Origin: Bacillota bacterium
GTDB lineage: Bacteria; Bacillota; Clostridia; Lachnospirales; Lachnospiraceae
Assembly (NCBI GenBank): GCA_023424995.1
Contig: JAFADH010000341.1
Location: 1-7,399, forward strand
Direction of reading: 5' to 3'
DNA length: 7,399 nt
The notes beneath the pieces are model-generated. The model saw nothing but the letters and a program-made list of their open reading frames with translations, ran no database searches and was not told the origin of the DNA. Position 1 is the stretch's first letter. Every line of letters starts with the position of its first letter. This document shows positions 1-6,192 of this stretch, in pieces. A program made the position numbers and the translations under genes.

Positions 1-1
1 C

Positions 2-1816
2 TTCACCTATTACGAGAATGGCTTCGATGTGGTTATGGAATATCCGTCATACGAGTTCTCCATGGAGCTTGAGGTGCGCCTGGATGAGGACGGAGTGAGT
101 GCTTCCGTGAATAAAGACAGCATCAAAGAGGGAGAAACCTATAAGCTGGTCGCCATCTATCTTTATCCCATGTTCGGTTCCACCCTGGCCGCAGAGAAGG
201 AAGGCTATATGCTGGTGCCCGAGGGCGCCGGTGCCCTGATTGACCTGAAGGATAATCATGGAAAGTATAAGACTCCTTATACCAAGAAGATCTATGGTAT
301 GAACGCGGGCATCGATAAGTTTTCCGTCAGTGAATTCTATCTGCCTGCCGTCATAGAACCGGAGCAGATTACGCTGCCCGTATTCGGCATGGCATATACC
401 GGAGAGCAGCAAGGCTTCCTGGGGATTGTAGAGAAGGGTGATTATAATGCGGAGATACTGGCTTATCCCAACGGAGTGATGACGGATTATAACTGGATCA
501 CAGCCAAATTCAATTACCGGGAAGTATATACCATGCAGACGGCGGCGTCCTCCGGTGTCCCCGCCTTTGAAAAGCTCCCTTACCTGAGGGATATATCCAT
601 CCGATACAAGCTGGTATCGGGCGAGCAGGCAGATTATACGGGTCTGGCGAAGACCTACCGGGGGTATCTGATCGAACAGGGCGATCTGGTGAAGAGGGAG
701 GACAGATTTCAGGTTAAGATTGACTTCTTCGGAGCGGATTCTAAGAAATGGTTCCTGTTTAACAAGCTTGTGCCCATGACGACCGTGAAGCAGATGAGCC
801 ATATGCTTGGTGATCTGTATGAAAGCGGAGTTACCGGCATACTTCCGGTCTACACCGGATGGCAGGCAAAAGGTATCTCTCTGAATTACGGAAGCGGTAA
901 TTTTAAGCCGGAGTCCAGGCTTGGCAGCCGGAAAGAGCTGTATTCCCTGGCTGAGGAGCTGGAGCAGAAGAATATCAGCCTGGTACTGGAGCAGGATCTG
1001 TTGCTTGCCAATCCTTCCAGATTTTACAATACGGCAAAGGATACGGTAAAAGGCATCAATCAGATGCTGGTAGAGAAGCCCGCTAACGCAGAGGTTTTCC
1101 GCTCCATGTATTATCTGACGCCCACAAGAACATACGGGCTGGCAGAACGGTTCGCGGACCGGTATGCCGGTACACCGGTGGACAGCATTGCCTTAACCTC
1201 CATATCGAATACCCTTTTCTCCTATTATTCCGGCGGAGATATCTATACCAGGGAATATACAGCCATTCTGTATGAAGAAGTGATGAAGCGGCTGGAGGGC
1301 TTCCGCCTGTCCCTGGAGCATCCGAATAAATACTTGCTAAGATACACCGAACAGTATTTTGACATGCCCCTTTCCACATCCGATTACAGCTACTTAAGCA
1401 AGGAGATACCCTTCCTCCCTATAGTTATAAAGGGCTTTATTCCTTATTGGGCGGAGTATGGCAACTTCCAGGCCAATGAGACGGATTTCTTCCTGCGGAT
1501 GCTGGAATACGGTGCATATCCGAGCTTCCTGCTTACGGCGGAATCACCCAATGAGCTTCGCAATACGAATTCCAATTATATCTATACCTCGGAATATGAG
1601 GTCCTTAAGCCTGCCATACAAAGAAGCTATGAAGAGCTGAAGCGGGTATTCGGTCTGGTAGAGGGAGCGGGAATCGAGGCTCACAGATATCTGGCGGAAA
1701 AGGTTGTATCCGTACAATACGATAACGGGACAGGTATCATAGTTAATTATTCTGACAGTGATTATCAGCTTGATAATATAACAGTACCGGCCAGGTCCTA
1801 TAAGGTAATCCAATAG
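2..1816 (+). CDS. DUF5696-like, glycoside-hydrolase-like protein (5' end outside window)
   Basis: The reading frame is open from base 2 to the TAG at 1814-1816, about 604 codons, so the true start lies upstream of the window. The GTG at 29 is not a credible start because the frame runs on above it with fitting sequence (FTYYENGFDV). Three regions can be seen. First is a beta-rich N-terminal part with the motif GYMLVPEGAGALIDL (203-247), which I recognise from DUF5696-type proteins. Next, from about 710, is an alpha/beta part that looks like a TIM barrel, with the strand-like segment GVTGILPVYTGW (827-862) and the later segment NISLVLEQDLLLA. Last is a short C-terminal beta-sandwich-like tail (about 1690-1813) ending NYSDSDYQL...VPARSYKVIQ. 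Beta-sandwich, barrel, beta-sandwich is the layout of several glycoside hydrolases, including GH101-like enzymes. No catalytic residues can be assigned, so enzyme activity is inference. An importer for sugars follows after a 322-base gap. Confidence 0.72.
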   Translation, partial: FTYYENGFDVVMEYPSYEFSMELEVRLDEDGVSASVNKDSIKEGETYKLVAIYLYPMFGSTLAAEKEGYMLVPEGAGALIDLKDNHGKYKTPYTKKIYGMNAGIDKFSVSEFYLPAVIEPEQITLPVFGMAYTGEQQGFLGIVEKGDYNAEILAYPNGVMTDYNWITAKFNYREVYTMQTAASSGVPAFEKLPYLRDISIRYKLVSGEQADYTGLAKTYRGYLIEQGDLVKREDRFQVKIDFFGADSKKWFLFNKLVPMTTVKQMSHMLGDLYESGVTGILPVYTGWQAKGISLNYGSGNFKPESRLGSRKELYSLAEELEQKNISLVLEQDLLLANPSRFYNTAKDTVKGINQMLVEKPANAEVFRSMYYLTPTRTYGLAERFADRYAGTPVDSIALTSISNTLFSYYSGGDIYTREYTAILYEEVMKRLEGFRLSLEHPNKYLLRYTEQYFDMPLSTSDYSYLSKEIPFLPIVIKGFIPYWAEYGNFQANETDFFLRMLEYGAYPSFLLTAESPNELRNTNSNYIYTSEYEVLKPAIQRSYEELKRVFGLVEGAGIEAHRYLAEKVVSVQYDNGTGIIVNYSDSDYQLDNITVPARSYKVIQ

Positions 1817-2138
1817 GCGCATAATATTCATAACCCGGGTAAGAAAACAGGATAGGAATAATTAAAGTTTTTACCTGGAAGATGATAAGTAATAACCGGA
1901 CATTTATGAACGGAAATCGAAGATGTTATGGCATTAAGTCAGGTATTTATATCCAGAAATTGAAGATGTTGCGGCATTAAGTCAGATATTTATTTCCAGA
2001 AATAGAAGATGATACGGCACTAAGTCAGATATTTATGTACGACGAATCCAGGGTAATAGGTCAATAAGTGGTTATTTATAAAGGTTTTATATATGAAAAT
2101 TCAAAAGCTTTCACTTTTAGGAAAGGTATGAGCAGGAT
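1817..2138. other. Gene-less, AT-rich interval between DUF5696-like gene and permease operon
   Basis: These 322 bases hold no credible gene. The main content is the 43-bp tandem repeat array described separately. There is no convincing intrinsic terminator after the upstream gene: GGTAA at 1838 could pair with TTACC at 1871, but the stem is bulged and the loop is long. A promoter for the permease operon would be expected between about 2050 and 2110. TATATA at 2088-2093 is a possible -10, but I see no acceptable -35 about 17 bases before it, so no promoter is called. Confidence 0.6.
1871..2082. repeat. Imperfect tandem repeat array, 43-bp period
   Basis: Three clear contiguous copies lie at 1911-1953, 1954-1996 and 1997-2039. 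By hand alignment, neighbouring copies match at 37 of 43 positions without gaps. The best conserved parts are GAAGATG near the left and a GGCATTAAGTCAG-like block followed by RTATTTAT near the right. A degenerate copy precedes them (about 1871-1910, with GGAAGATGATA and CATTTATGAA and a 2-nt deletion), and a weaker one follows (about 2040-2082, with ATAAGT and TTATTTAT). The unit is not a multiple of three and no open frame spans the array, so it is noncoding. The junction of copies 2 and 3 forms the perfect palindrome TATTTCCAGAAATA apart from its central CA (1991-2004). A period of 43 is close to four helical turns, which would suit repeated binding sites on one face of the DNA; this is inference. 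Confidence 0.85.
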
Positions 2139-3056
2139 ATGAAGAAAAGAAAAAAACGATTTACCAACAGCTTCAAATACAGATTGACAGGGTTGTTATT
2201 TGTAACACCCTGGATCATAGGGTTTCTGATCTTTTTCTTGTATCCCCTTTATCAATCCGTCTTGTTCAGCTTCAGCAAGGTCACCTTTACTGCCAAGGGC
2301 AGGGTAATCAGTTTTGTGGGAACGGATAATTTTAAGTACTTTTTTTCCAGGGATCCGTATTTTATCCAGAGAATCATCGTGTTCTTTCAAAACATCCTGC
2401 TGCAGGTTCCCCTGATCCTGGTGTTTTCTCTGGTGCTTGCCCTGCTGCTGAACGAGAAGGTCAGATTAAAGGGAATGTTCCGGACCCTGTTCTTCCTGCC
2501 GATCGTAGTGGTGAGCGGTCCGGTTATGAACATGCTGCTCAGCCAGGGGTCATCTACCATACCGCTCATCGAGCAGTACGGAATATATGAGATCATCAAT
2601 TACTCCATACCGTATTTTCTTGCAGAGCCGATTACCTCGCTGTTCAGTCAGCTGATTCTGGTACTGTGGTATTCCGGTGTTCCGATTCTGATATTTATCG
2701 CCGGCCTGCAGAAAATTGACAAGGCATTGTATGAAGCTTCCTCCATCGACGGAGCTTCCTCCTGGGTATCCTTCTGGAAGATCGTGCTTCCCTCCATCAA
2801 GGGGATGATACTCATCAATGCGGTTTATATTATCGTATTCCTGGCTACCTCGGAAATCAATGATGTAATTATCTGGATCAGGGACAGTATGCTGGATGCC
2901 TCCAAGCGGGGCTTCGGTATCGCCTCCGCAGCCGCATGGATCTATTCCATCGGGATATCCCTTCTGCTGCTGATATATTTCCTGCTGCTTGGGAGAGAGC
3001 CGAAGAGCAGAGTGAAGCATGCGGTTATTACCAGGAAGACCGGGTATGGCGCATGA
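2139..3056 (+). CDS. CUT1 carbohydrate ABC transporter permease, MalF/UgpA-like
   Basis: This 305-residue integral membrane protein would form one half of the membrane channel of a sugar importer. About six hydrophobic segments can be seen, near residues 17-39, 78-104, 112-134, 170-190, 221-237 and 262-284. Between the fourth and fifth lies the EAA loop that contacts the ATPase: E199-A-S-S-I-D-G-A206, then F212, and L217-P218. The strongly basic start MKKRKKRF fits a cytoplasmic N-terminus. The ATG at 2139 is preceded by AGGAAAGG at 2119-2126, a rather long spacing of 12 nt, and by a closer but weaker AGG at 2134. The next gene encodes the matching MalG-like subunit and the one after that a binding protein, so these three probably form one transporter. 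No ATPase gene lies in the window. The substrate is unknown. Confidence 0.93.
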   Translation: MKKRKKRFTNSFKYRLTGLLFVTPWIIGFLIFFLYPLYQSVLFSFSKVTFTAKGRVISFVGTDNFKYFFSRDPYFIQRIIVFFQNILLQVPLILVFSLVLALLLNEKVRLKGMFRTLFFLPIVVVSGPVMNMLLSQGSSTIPLIEQYGIYEIINYSIPYFLAEPITSLFSQLILVLWYSGVPILIFIAGLQKIDKALYEASSIDGASSWVSFWKIVLPSIKGMILINAVYIIVFLATSEINDVIIWIRDSMLDASKRGFGIASAAAWIYSIGISLLLLIYFLLLGREPKSRVKHAVITRKTGYGA

Positions 3057-3140
3057 AAACACACCGGGAATCTGCTGCAATAATAAATCACCCCGCAAAC
3101 CTGCATATTAAGGGCCTCCGGAAGTGCTCTGACCGGGATA

Positions 3141-3156
3141 GGAGGAAATACAGTTG
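3141..3156 (+). promoter_or_regulatory. Ribosome binding site fixing a TTG start
   Basis: GGAGG at 3141-3145, within AGGAGGAAA, stands 8 nt before TTG at 3154-3156. The first in-frame ATG (3187) has no Shine-Dalgarno sequence before it, so the second permease gene most likely starts with TTG. Confidence 0.8.
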
Positions 3157-4122
3157 AAAAATCTTTCATTATATTACAAGGCAAAAATGAAGCTGTGGGG
3201 GCGTACCGGGAAGCGCGGCATTCTGTATATGGCTTTCGTATATACCGTATTGATTGCCATGGGGTTTGTATACCTGTATCCCATCCTGGATATGTTTGTG
3301 ACCAGCCTTATGAACCTGCCGGATTTATTGGATGCATCCGTCAAATGGATACCCACATCCGTTACCTTTCATAATTATAAGGAAGCCTTTGAGGTTATGA
3401 AGGTAGACAAAACCGTGCTGAATACCGTACTTAACGCTTTGCTTCCTTCCCTGGCCCAGACTGCCGTATGTGCGGTAACAGGCTACGGGTTGGCAAGATA
3501 CGATGTGCCGTTTAAGAGATTGATACTGGGCCTGATATTAATCACCTTTATCCTGCCTCCTTACGTTCTCATGATTCCCAAATATGTAATGTTTTCCGAT
3601 TATCATATGATAGGGAGCTTAAAGGCCATGATTTATCCTGCGTTATTAGGGCAGGGAAGCAAGAGCGCCATATTTATCCTGATATTCATGCAGTTCTACC
3701 GGCAGACCCCAAGGTCCCTGGATGAAGCAGCCCGGGTGGACGGAGCTTCCGAGCTTAAGATATTCTTCGGTATTGCGGTACCGCTTGCAATTCCGGCCTT
3801 TATCATAAGCTTCCTGTTCTCCTTTGTCTGGTACTGGAATGATACTTATTTTACGGCGCTTTACATGGGGTTGACCAGTGCCACGGATACCAATGTGGTC
3901 CGGACCATGCTTCTGGAGCTGCAGAATTTTGATATCAGCTATAAACAGCATATCCAGTCGGTTTCCGGCTGGGGAGCTTCCGTTATGGGAGAATCCGTTG
4001 CCAATGAGGCAATCAAAATGGCGGCAACGGTTATTACCATATCTCCTTTATTGCTTATGTATTTTGTATTACAGAAATACTTTGTGGAAGGAATCGACAG
4101 AACCGGTATTACCGGTGAGTAG
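3154..4122 (+). CDS. CUT1 carbohydrate ABC transporter permease, MalG-like
   Basis: A 322-residue membrane protein, the likely partner of the MalF-like permease 97 bases upstream. Hydrophobic segments lie near residues 25-48, 93-113, 121-142, 155-180, 208-228 and 288-306. The EAA loop reads E191-A-A-R-V-D-G-A198, then F204-F205 and P210, and matches the family consensus closely. The C-terminus, LQKYFVEGIDRTGITGE, resembles the QKYFVEGI-type tail typical of MalG subunits. The start is a TTG chosen because of its strong ribosome site; this gives the N-terminus MKNLSLYYKAKMKLWGRTGK, basic and cytoplasmic as expected. Low initiation efficiency at TTG could tune subunit amounts, but that is speculation. 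The gene ends 88 bases before the binding-protein gene, with a hairpin in the gap. Confidence 0.93.
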   Translation: MKNLSLYYKAKMKLWGRTGKRGILYMAFVYTVLIAMGFVYLYPILDMFVTSLMNLPDLLDASVKWIPTSVTFHNYKEAFEVMKVDKTVLNTVLNALLPSLAQTAVCAVTGYGLARYDVPFKRLILGLILITFILPPYVLMIPKYVMFSDYHMIGSLKAMIYPALLGQGSKSAIFILIFMQFYRQTPRSLDEAARVDGASELKIFFGIAVPLAIPAFIISFLFSFVWYWNDTYFTALYMGLTSATDTNVVRTMLLELQNFDISYKQHIQSVSGWGASVMGESVANEAIKMAATVITISPLLLMYFVLQKYFVEGIDRTGITGE

Positions 4123-4140
4123 CATTACATTAGCCTTTTG

Positions 4141-4171
4141 CTTAAGCAGCCCGGTCATACCGGTACTTAAG
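4141..4171 (+). other. Intergenic hairpin between permease and binding-protein genes
   Basis: CTTAAG at 4141-4146 can pair with CTTAAG at 4166-4171, and CCGGT at 4151-4155 with ACCGG at 4159-4163, leaving a CAT loop and a small asymmetric internal loop (CAGC/TA). The following bases, TTTAAATAG, are not a real U-tract, so this is unlikely to be a strong terminator. Hairpins in such positions may protect or punctuate the mRNA so that binding-protein levels differ from permease levels; that role is inferred. Further ACCGGT copies at 4102-4107 and 4111-4116, around the end of the permease gene, could form alternative pairs. Confidence 0.5.
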
Positions 4172-4194
4172 TTTAAATAGGAAATCAAATTTAA

Positions 4195-4202
4195 AGAGGA
4201 GG
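4195..4202 (+). promoter_or_regulatory. Strong ribosome binding site of the binding-protein gene
   Basis: AGAGGAGG lies 8 nt before the ATG at 4211. It is the strongest Shine-Dalgarno match in the window, which suits a binding protein needed in excess over its permeases. Confidence 0.8.
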
Positions 4203-4210
4203 ATTTTTGC

Positions 4211-5665
4211 ATGAAAACAAAAAAATTATTATCACTGCTATTGGCTGCCGTACTTATGGTTTCATCACTAGCTGCCTGCGGCAAGCCCGGTGATGACGGT
4301 ACAAGCACGCCGACTTCCACACCGGCGCCGGGTACGGATAACGGCAGTGGTGCGGAAGACACAACGGACAATCAGGATGGGGATACGGACGAAGCCGCAG
4401 ATTCTCTGCTTGGTCCCATGACAACGGAGGAGATAACTCTTACCTATGCCTGCTGGGGCCTTGGAGAAAAAGGAGAAACAGAAGCTAAGGATAAGCAGAT
4501 CCAGGCATTTATGGATGCATATCCTAACATTAAAGTAGAATTTGTAACCATTGATCAGGCTACCTGGAATGACGGACTGGCGACACTGGCGGCGACCGGC
4601 CAGCTGCCCGATGTATTCTGGACCTTCTCCGTTACCGATACGGTTATGAATCAGTGGGCGCTGGATGTAACGGACTTCTATGCCAATGATTCCGATGCCA
4701 AGGAAGTATTCCCCGGTATGGTGGAGAATGCCAGAATTAACGGAAGGCTGTACAGCATGCCTACCGTCATGTTCCCCGCTCTTGTATTCGTTAATAAGAC
4801 TCTGTTCGAAAAGTATAATGAGCCGCTGCCGTCCTTTGACTGGACTATTGAGGAGTTTAAGGAGGTCGCTGCCAGACTGGCACATCCGGAGGAGTTTAAC
4901 TTCGGTACCTCCAATCCCATCTGGCCGGATTATTTCCCCGCCCTGTACACCGGTGACGGAGCAAGAGGCTGGGATGGCAATGAATATCACTTTGACCAGA
5001 CCTGGATCGATGCTACGAATTTAAAGTATGATTACATCGATAAGGGAATCCTGGAATGGGCATCCGCAGAGGACAAGAAGAAGTGGTTGGGTGATGAAGG
5101 AGCATGGCCTCCGGGCTTCGGCAGAAGTGCAATGCACTGGGATTGGCCCTGGACCATCGCCATGTTCGAGGATGTAGTAAAGCAGCAGTCCGGCTGTGAA
5201 TTCTTATATTACCCTCAGCCGAAGGGTCCCTCCGGCAAGCAGATGGCTATCGTTGACTACGGCGTAATCTCTGCCGCGACAGAATATCCGAGAGAAGCCT
5301 GGGAGCTTCAGAAGTGGACCTCCTGGGGTAAGGAGGGTTACCTGAACCGTCTGGAAGGATATAAGGCGGCAGGCATGACCATGGTAAGCCGTATGCCGGT
5401 TTCCAGCAACCAGGCATCCTGGGATGCGGTCGGTGCCTTTACCGAAAGGGAAGATCTGAAGGAAACCTATAAGAGACTTACGGATATTGTTCCCAGTGTT
5501 TGGTCCGTTGCTCCCGGCTGGGGTGCATTTGATACCTGGGCGAATGAGAACGGTATCTGGGCCCAGCTTGATAACAGGGAAGTTACTCCTGCAGAAATGG
5601 CCGATACCCTGACGCAGAAGGCAAATGAGCTGAAGGACGAATGGTTGGCCGGCTTGCCGCAGTAA
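4211..5665 (+). CDS. Extracellular solute-binding lipoprotein, family 1 (CUT1 sugar ABC importer)
   Basis: A 484-residue substrate-binding protein that would be anchored to the outer face of the membrane and deliver a saccharide to the two upstream permeases. The N-terminus is a lipoprotein signal: MKTKK, a hydrophobic stretch, then the lipobox L20-A-A-C23. A flexible, acidic linker rich in Gly, Ser, Thr and Asp follows (about residues 24-65). The mature domain starts near ITLTYACWG (about 75) and shows features usual in this family: DKQIQAFMDAYPNIKVEFV (94-112), LPDVFW (132-137), INGRLYSMPT (176-185), VFVNKTLFEKY (192-202) and a W-T-x-E-E-F segment (211-216). Tryptophans are unusually frequent around residues 298-315 and 364-372 and in the C-terminal part; aromatic stacking on sugar rings is common in such pockets, but the ligand cannot be named. 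Length and order (permease, permease, binding protein) fit a CUT1 operon. Confidence 0.93.
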   Translation: MKTKKLLSLLLAAVLMVSSLAACGKPGDDGTSTPTSTPAPGTDNGSGAEDTTDNQDGDTDEAADSLLGPMTTEEITLTYACWGLGEKGETEAKDKQIQAFMDAYPNIKVEFVTIDQATWNDGLATLAATGQLPDVFWTFSVTDTVMNQWALDVTDFYANDSDAKEVFPGMVENARINGRLYSMPTVMFPALVFVNKTLFEKYNEPLPSFDWTIEEFKEVAARLAHPEEFNFGTSNPIWPDYFPALYTGDGARGWDGNEYHFDQTWIDATNLKYDYIDKGILEWASAEDKKKWLGDEGAWPPGFGRSAMHWDWPWTIAMFEDVVKQQSGCEFLYYPQPKGPSGKQMAIVDYGVISAATEYPREAWELQKWTSWGKEGYLNRLEGYKAAGMTMVSRMPVSSNQASWDAVGAFTEREDLKETYKRLTDIVPSVWSVAPGWGAFDTWANENGIWAQLDNREVTPAEMADTLTQKANELKDEWLAGLPQ

Positions 5666-5717
5666 ACCAAGGAAGTAAGCAAAAAGGATAAATAAGATAT
5701 ATGTAAAAACAAATAAG

Positions 5718-5754
5718 GATATGAGAGTGAAAGTATTACTTTCACTCTCATATC
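5718..5754. terminator. Perfect 17-bp inverted repeat after the binding-protein gene
   Basis: GATATGAGAGTGAAAGT (5718-5734) is followed by the loop ATT and by its exact reverse complement (5738-5754); a G-T pair at 5717/5755 would extend it. It starts 52 bases after the binding-protein stop codon, a usual place for an operon terminator. However, the + strand continues TGAAAACC, without a U-tract. Read on the - strand the stem is followed by CTTATTTGTTTTT, which is T-rich. It may therefore stop transcription entering from the right, protect the 3' end of the operon mRNA, or both. The inverted repeat is certain; the terminator role is not. Confidence 0.6.
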
Positions 5755-5798
5755 TGAAAACCGGATATTCTTTATACAAAAAAATCAGGCTACAGAGT

Positions 5799-5959
5799 TA
5801 CTGGTGTGCTGATGCATTGGCACTCGGTATAATGACGCAGAATGAATTTTCAGTCTGCAAGGCGGAGGATGGAGACGTAGCGGTGGCTGCATTGACTGAC
5901 GACAACGCGGCAGATGGAAATCCAGGCAAGTCATTGGCCAAGATGTCAGTGTGTCGGTA
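5799..5959 (+). other. Long imperfect hairpin element, possible structured RNA
   Basis: The two ends of this stretch of about 161 nt fold onto each other through successive stems. 5799-5812 pairs with 5946-5959 (8 Watson-Crick and 6 G-U pairs). 5817-5821 pairs with 5937-5941, 5831-5836 with 5930-5935, and 5848-5858 with 5910-5920 (one mismatch). An inner hairpin GTAGC-GGTG-GCTGC occupies 5877-5890. About nine imperfect positions would be G-U pairs in a + strand RNA, while only one would be rescued in a - strand RNA, which favours a + transcript. The run of G-U pairs in the outer stem (GTGTG against GTGTG) is a weak point. The sequence resembles repeats I associate with gut Clostridia, but this is from memory. 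It could be a dispersed repeat, a noncoding RNA, or the decayed end of a mobile element. Confidence 0.5.
5828..5833 (+). promoter_or_regulatory. TATAAT, possible -10 box
   Basis: An exact -10 hexamer lies inside the long imperfect hairpin. About 17 bases upstream stands TGTGCT, a poor -35, and TTGGCA at 5817-5822 is too close to serve. If active, it would start transcription near 5840 toward the lone permease gene. Confidence 0.15.
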
Positions 5960-5961
5960 CA

Positions 5962-6127
5962 CTAGAGCGTGTTTGAAAAATCATTGCGCCGTTCTGAACG
6001 CTCCACTTTGCGGTATACAGCGTCGCAATTTTGGGAGAGTAGCACCACTACGCTCCCAAAATCACTCCTTGTCTCCCGCAAATTGGAGCATCCAGCCCGG
6101 CACAAGCATTTTTCAAACACACTCTAG
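5962..6127. mobile_element. MITE-like 166-bp palindromic element
   Basis: The element starts and ends with CTAG. Its arms 5962-6020 and 6069-6127 pair without a single gap: by hand count 47 of 59 positions are Watson-Crick and one is G-T. The outer part is the clearest, CTAGAG[C/T]GTGTTTGAAAAAT. The centre carries a separate hairpin: ATTTTGGGAGAGTAG (6028-6042), loop CACCA, and its near-perfect complement (6048-6062, one mismatch). There is no gene inside. Terminal inverted repeats, small size, near-complete palindromy and possible duplication of TA or CTAG at the ends are the marks of a miniature inverted-repeat element moved in trans. The terminal CTAG is itself a palindrome, so target duplication and inverted repeat cannot be told apart here. 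Confidence 0.72.
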
Positions 6128-6192
6128 GATAGAGGATTTCGGTCTAAGGAGAATAGAAGGTCTCTGACATTAGGAAAGGCAAGGGTTATTCC

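Larger units (their letters stand above)
5666..6192. other. Gene-less, structure-rich interval
   Basis: These 527 bases hold no credible gene. They contain, in order, an AT-rich lead (5666-5717), a perfect 17-bp hairpin (5718-5754), a short spacer, a long imperfect hairpin (5799-5959), a MITE-like palindrome (5962-6127), and a purine-rich leader (6128-6192) carrying the ribosome site of the next permease gene. An open frame at 5721-6167 runs through all of these structures and starts inside the first hairpin; it is judged spurious. Confidence 0.7.

Noticed and set aside
47..802. 251-codon - strand frame under the DUF5696-like gene
   Set aside because: It lies fully antisense to a protein with recognisable family motifs, has no ribosome site at its start, and has no coherent domain pattern.
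1838..1875. Terminator after the DUF5696-like gene
   Set aside because: The GGTAA/TTACC pairing is bulged, has a long loop and no following T-run.
1911..2039. CRISPR array
   Set aside because: The 43-bp units follow each other directly without spacers and differ at about six positions each. There are no cas genes.
2065..2093. Promoter for the permease operon with -10 TATATA at 2088
   Set aside because: No acceptable -35 at the right spacing in this AT-rich stretch, so a promoter cannot be supported by eye.
2128..2142. Four-codon leader frame (MSRI) whose TGA overlaps the permease ATG
   Set aside because: AGGAAAGG ends only one base before its ATG, too close for initiation. The overlap is probably chance.
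5204..5779. Overlapping - strand frames at the end of the binding-protein gene
   Set aside because: They lie antisense to a clear gene. One starts with nearly the same peptide as the 5721 frame (MRVKV...) only because the hairpin is a palindrome.
5721..6167. 148-codon open frame on the + strand between the binding-protein and permease genes
   Set aside because: It begins inside the perfect hairpin and runs through both palindromic elements. It has no ribosome site, and its composition and content do not resemble a protein family.
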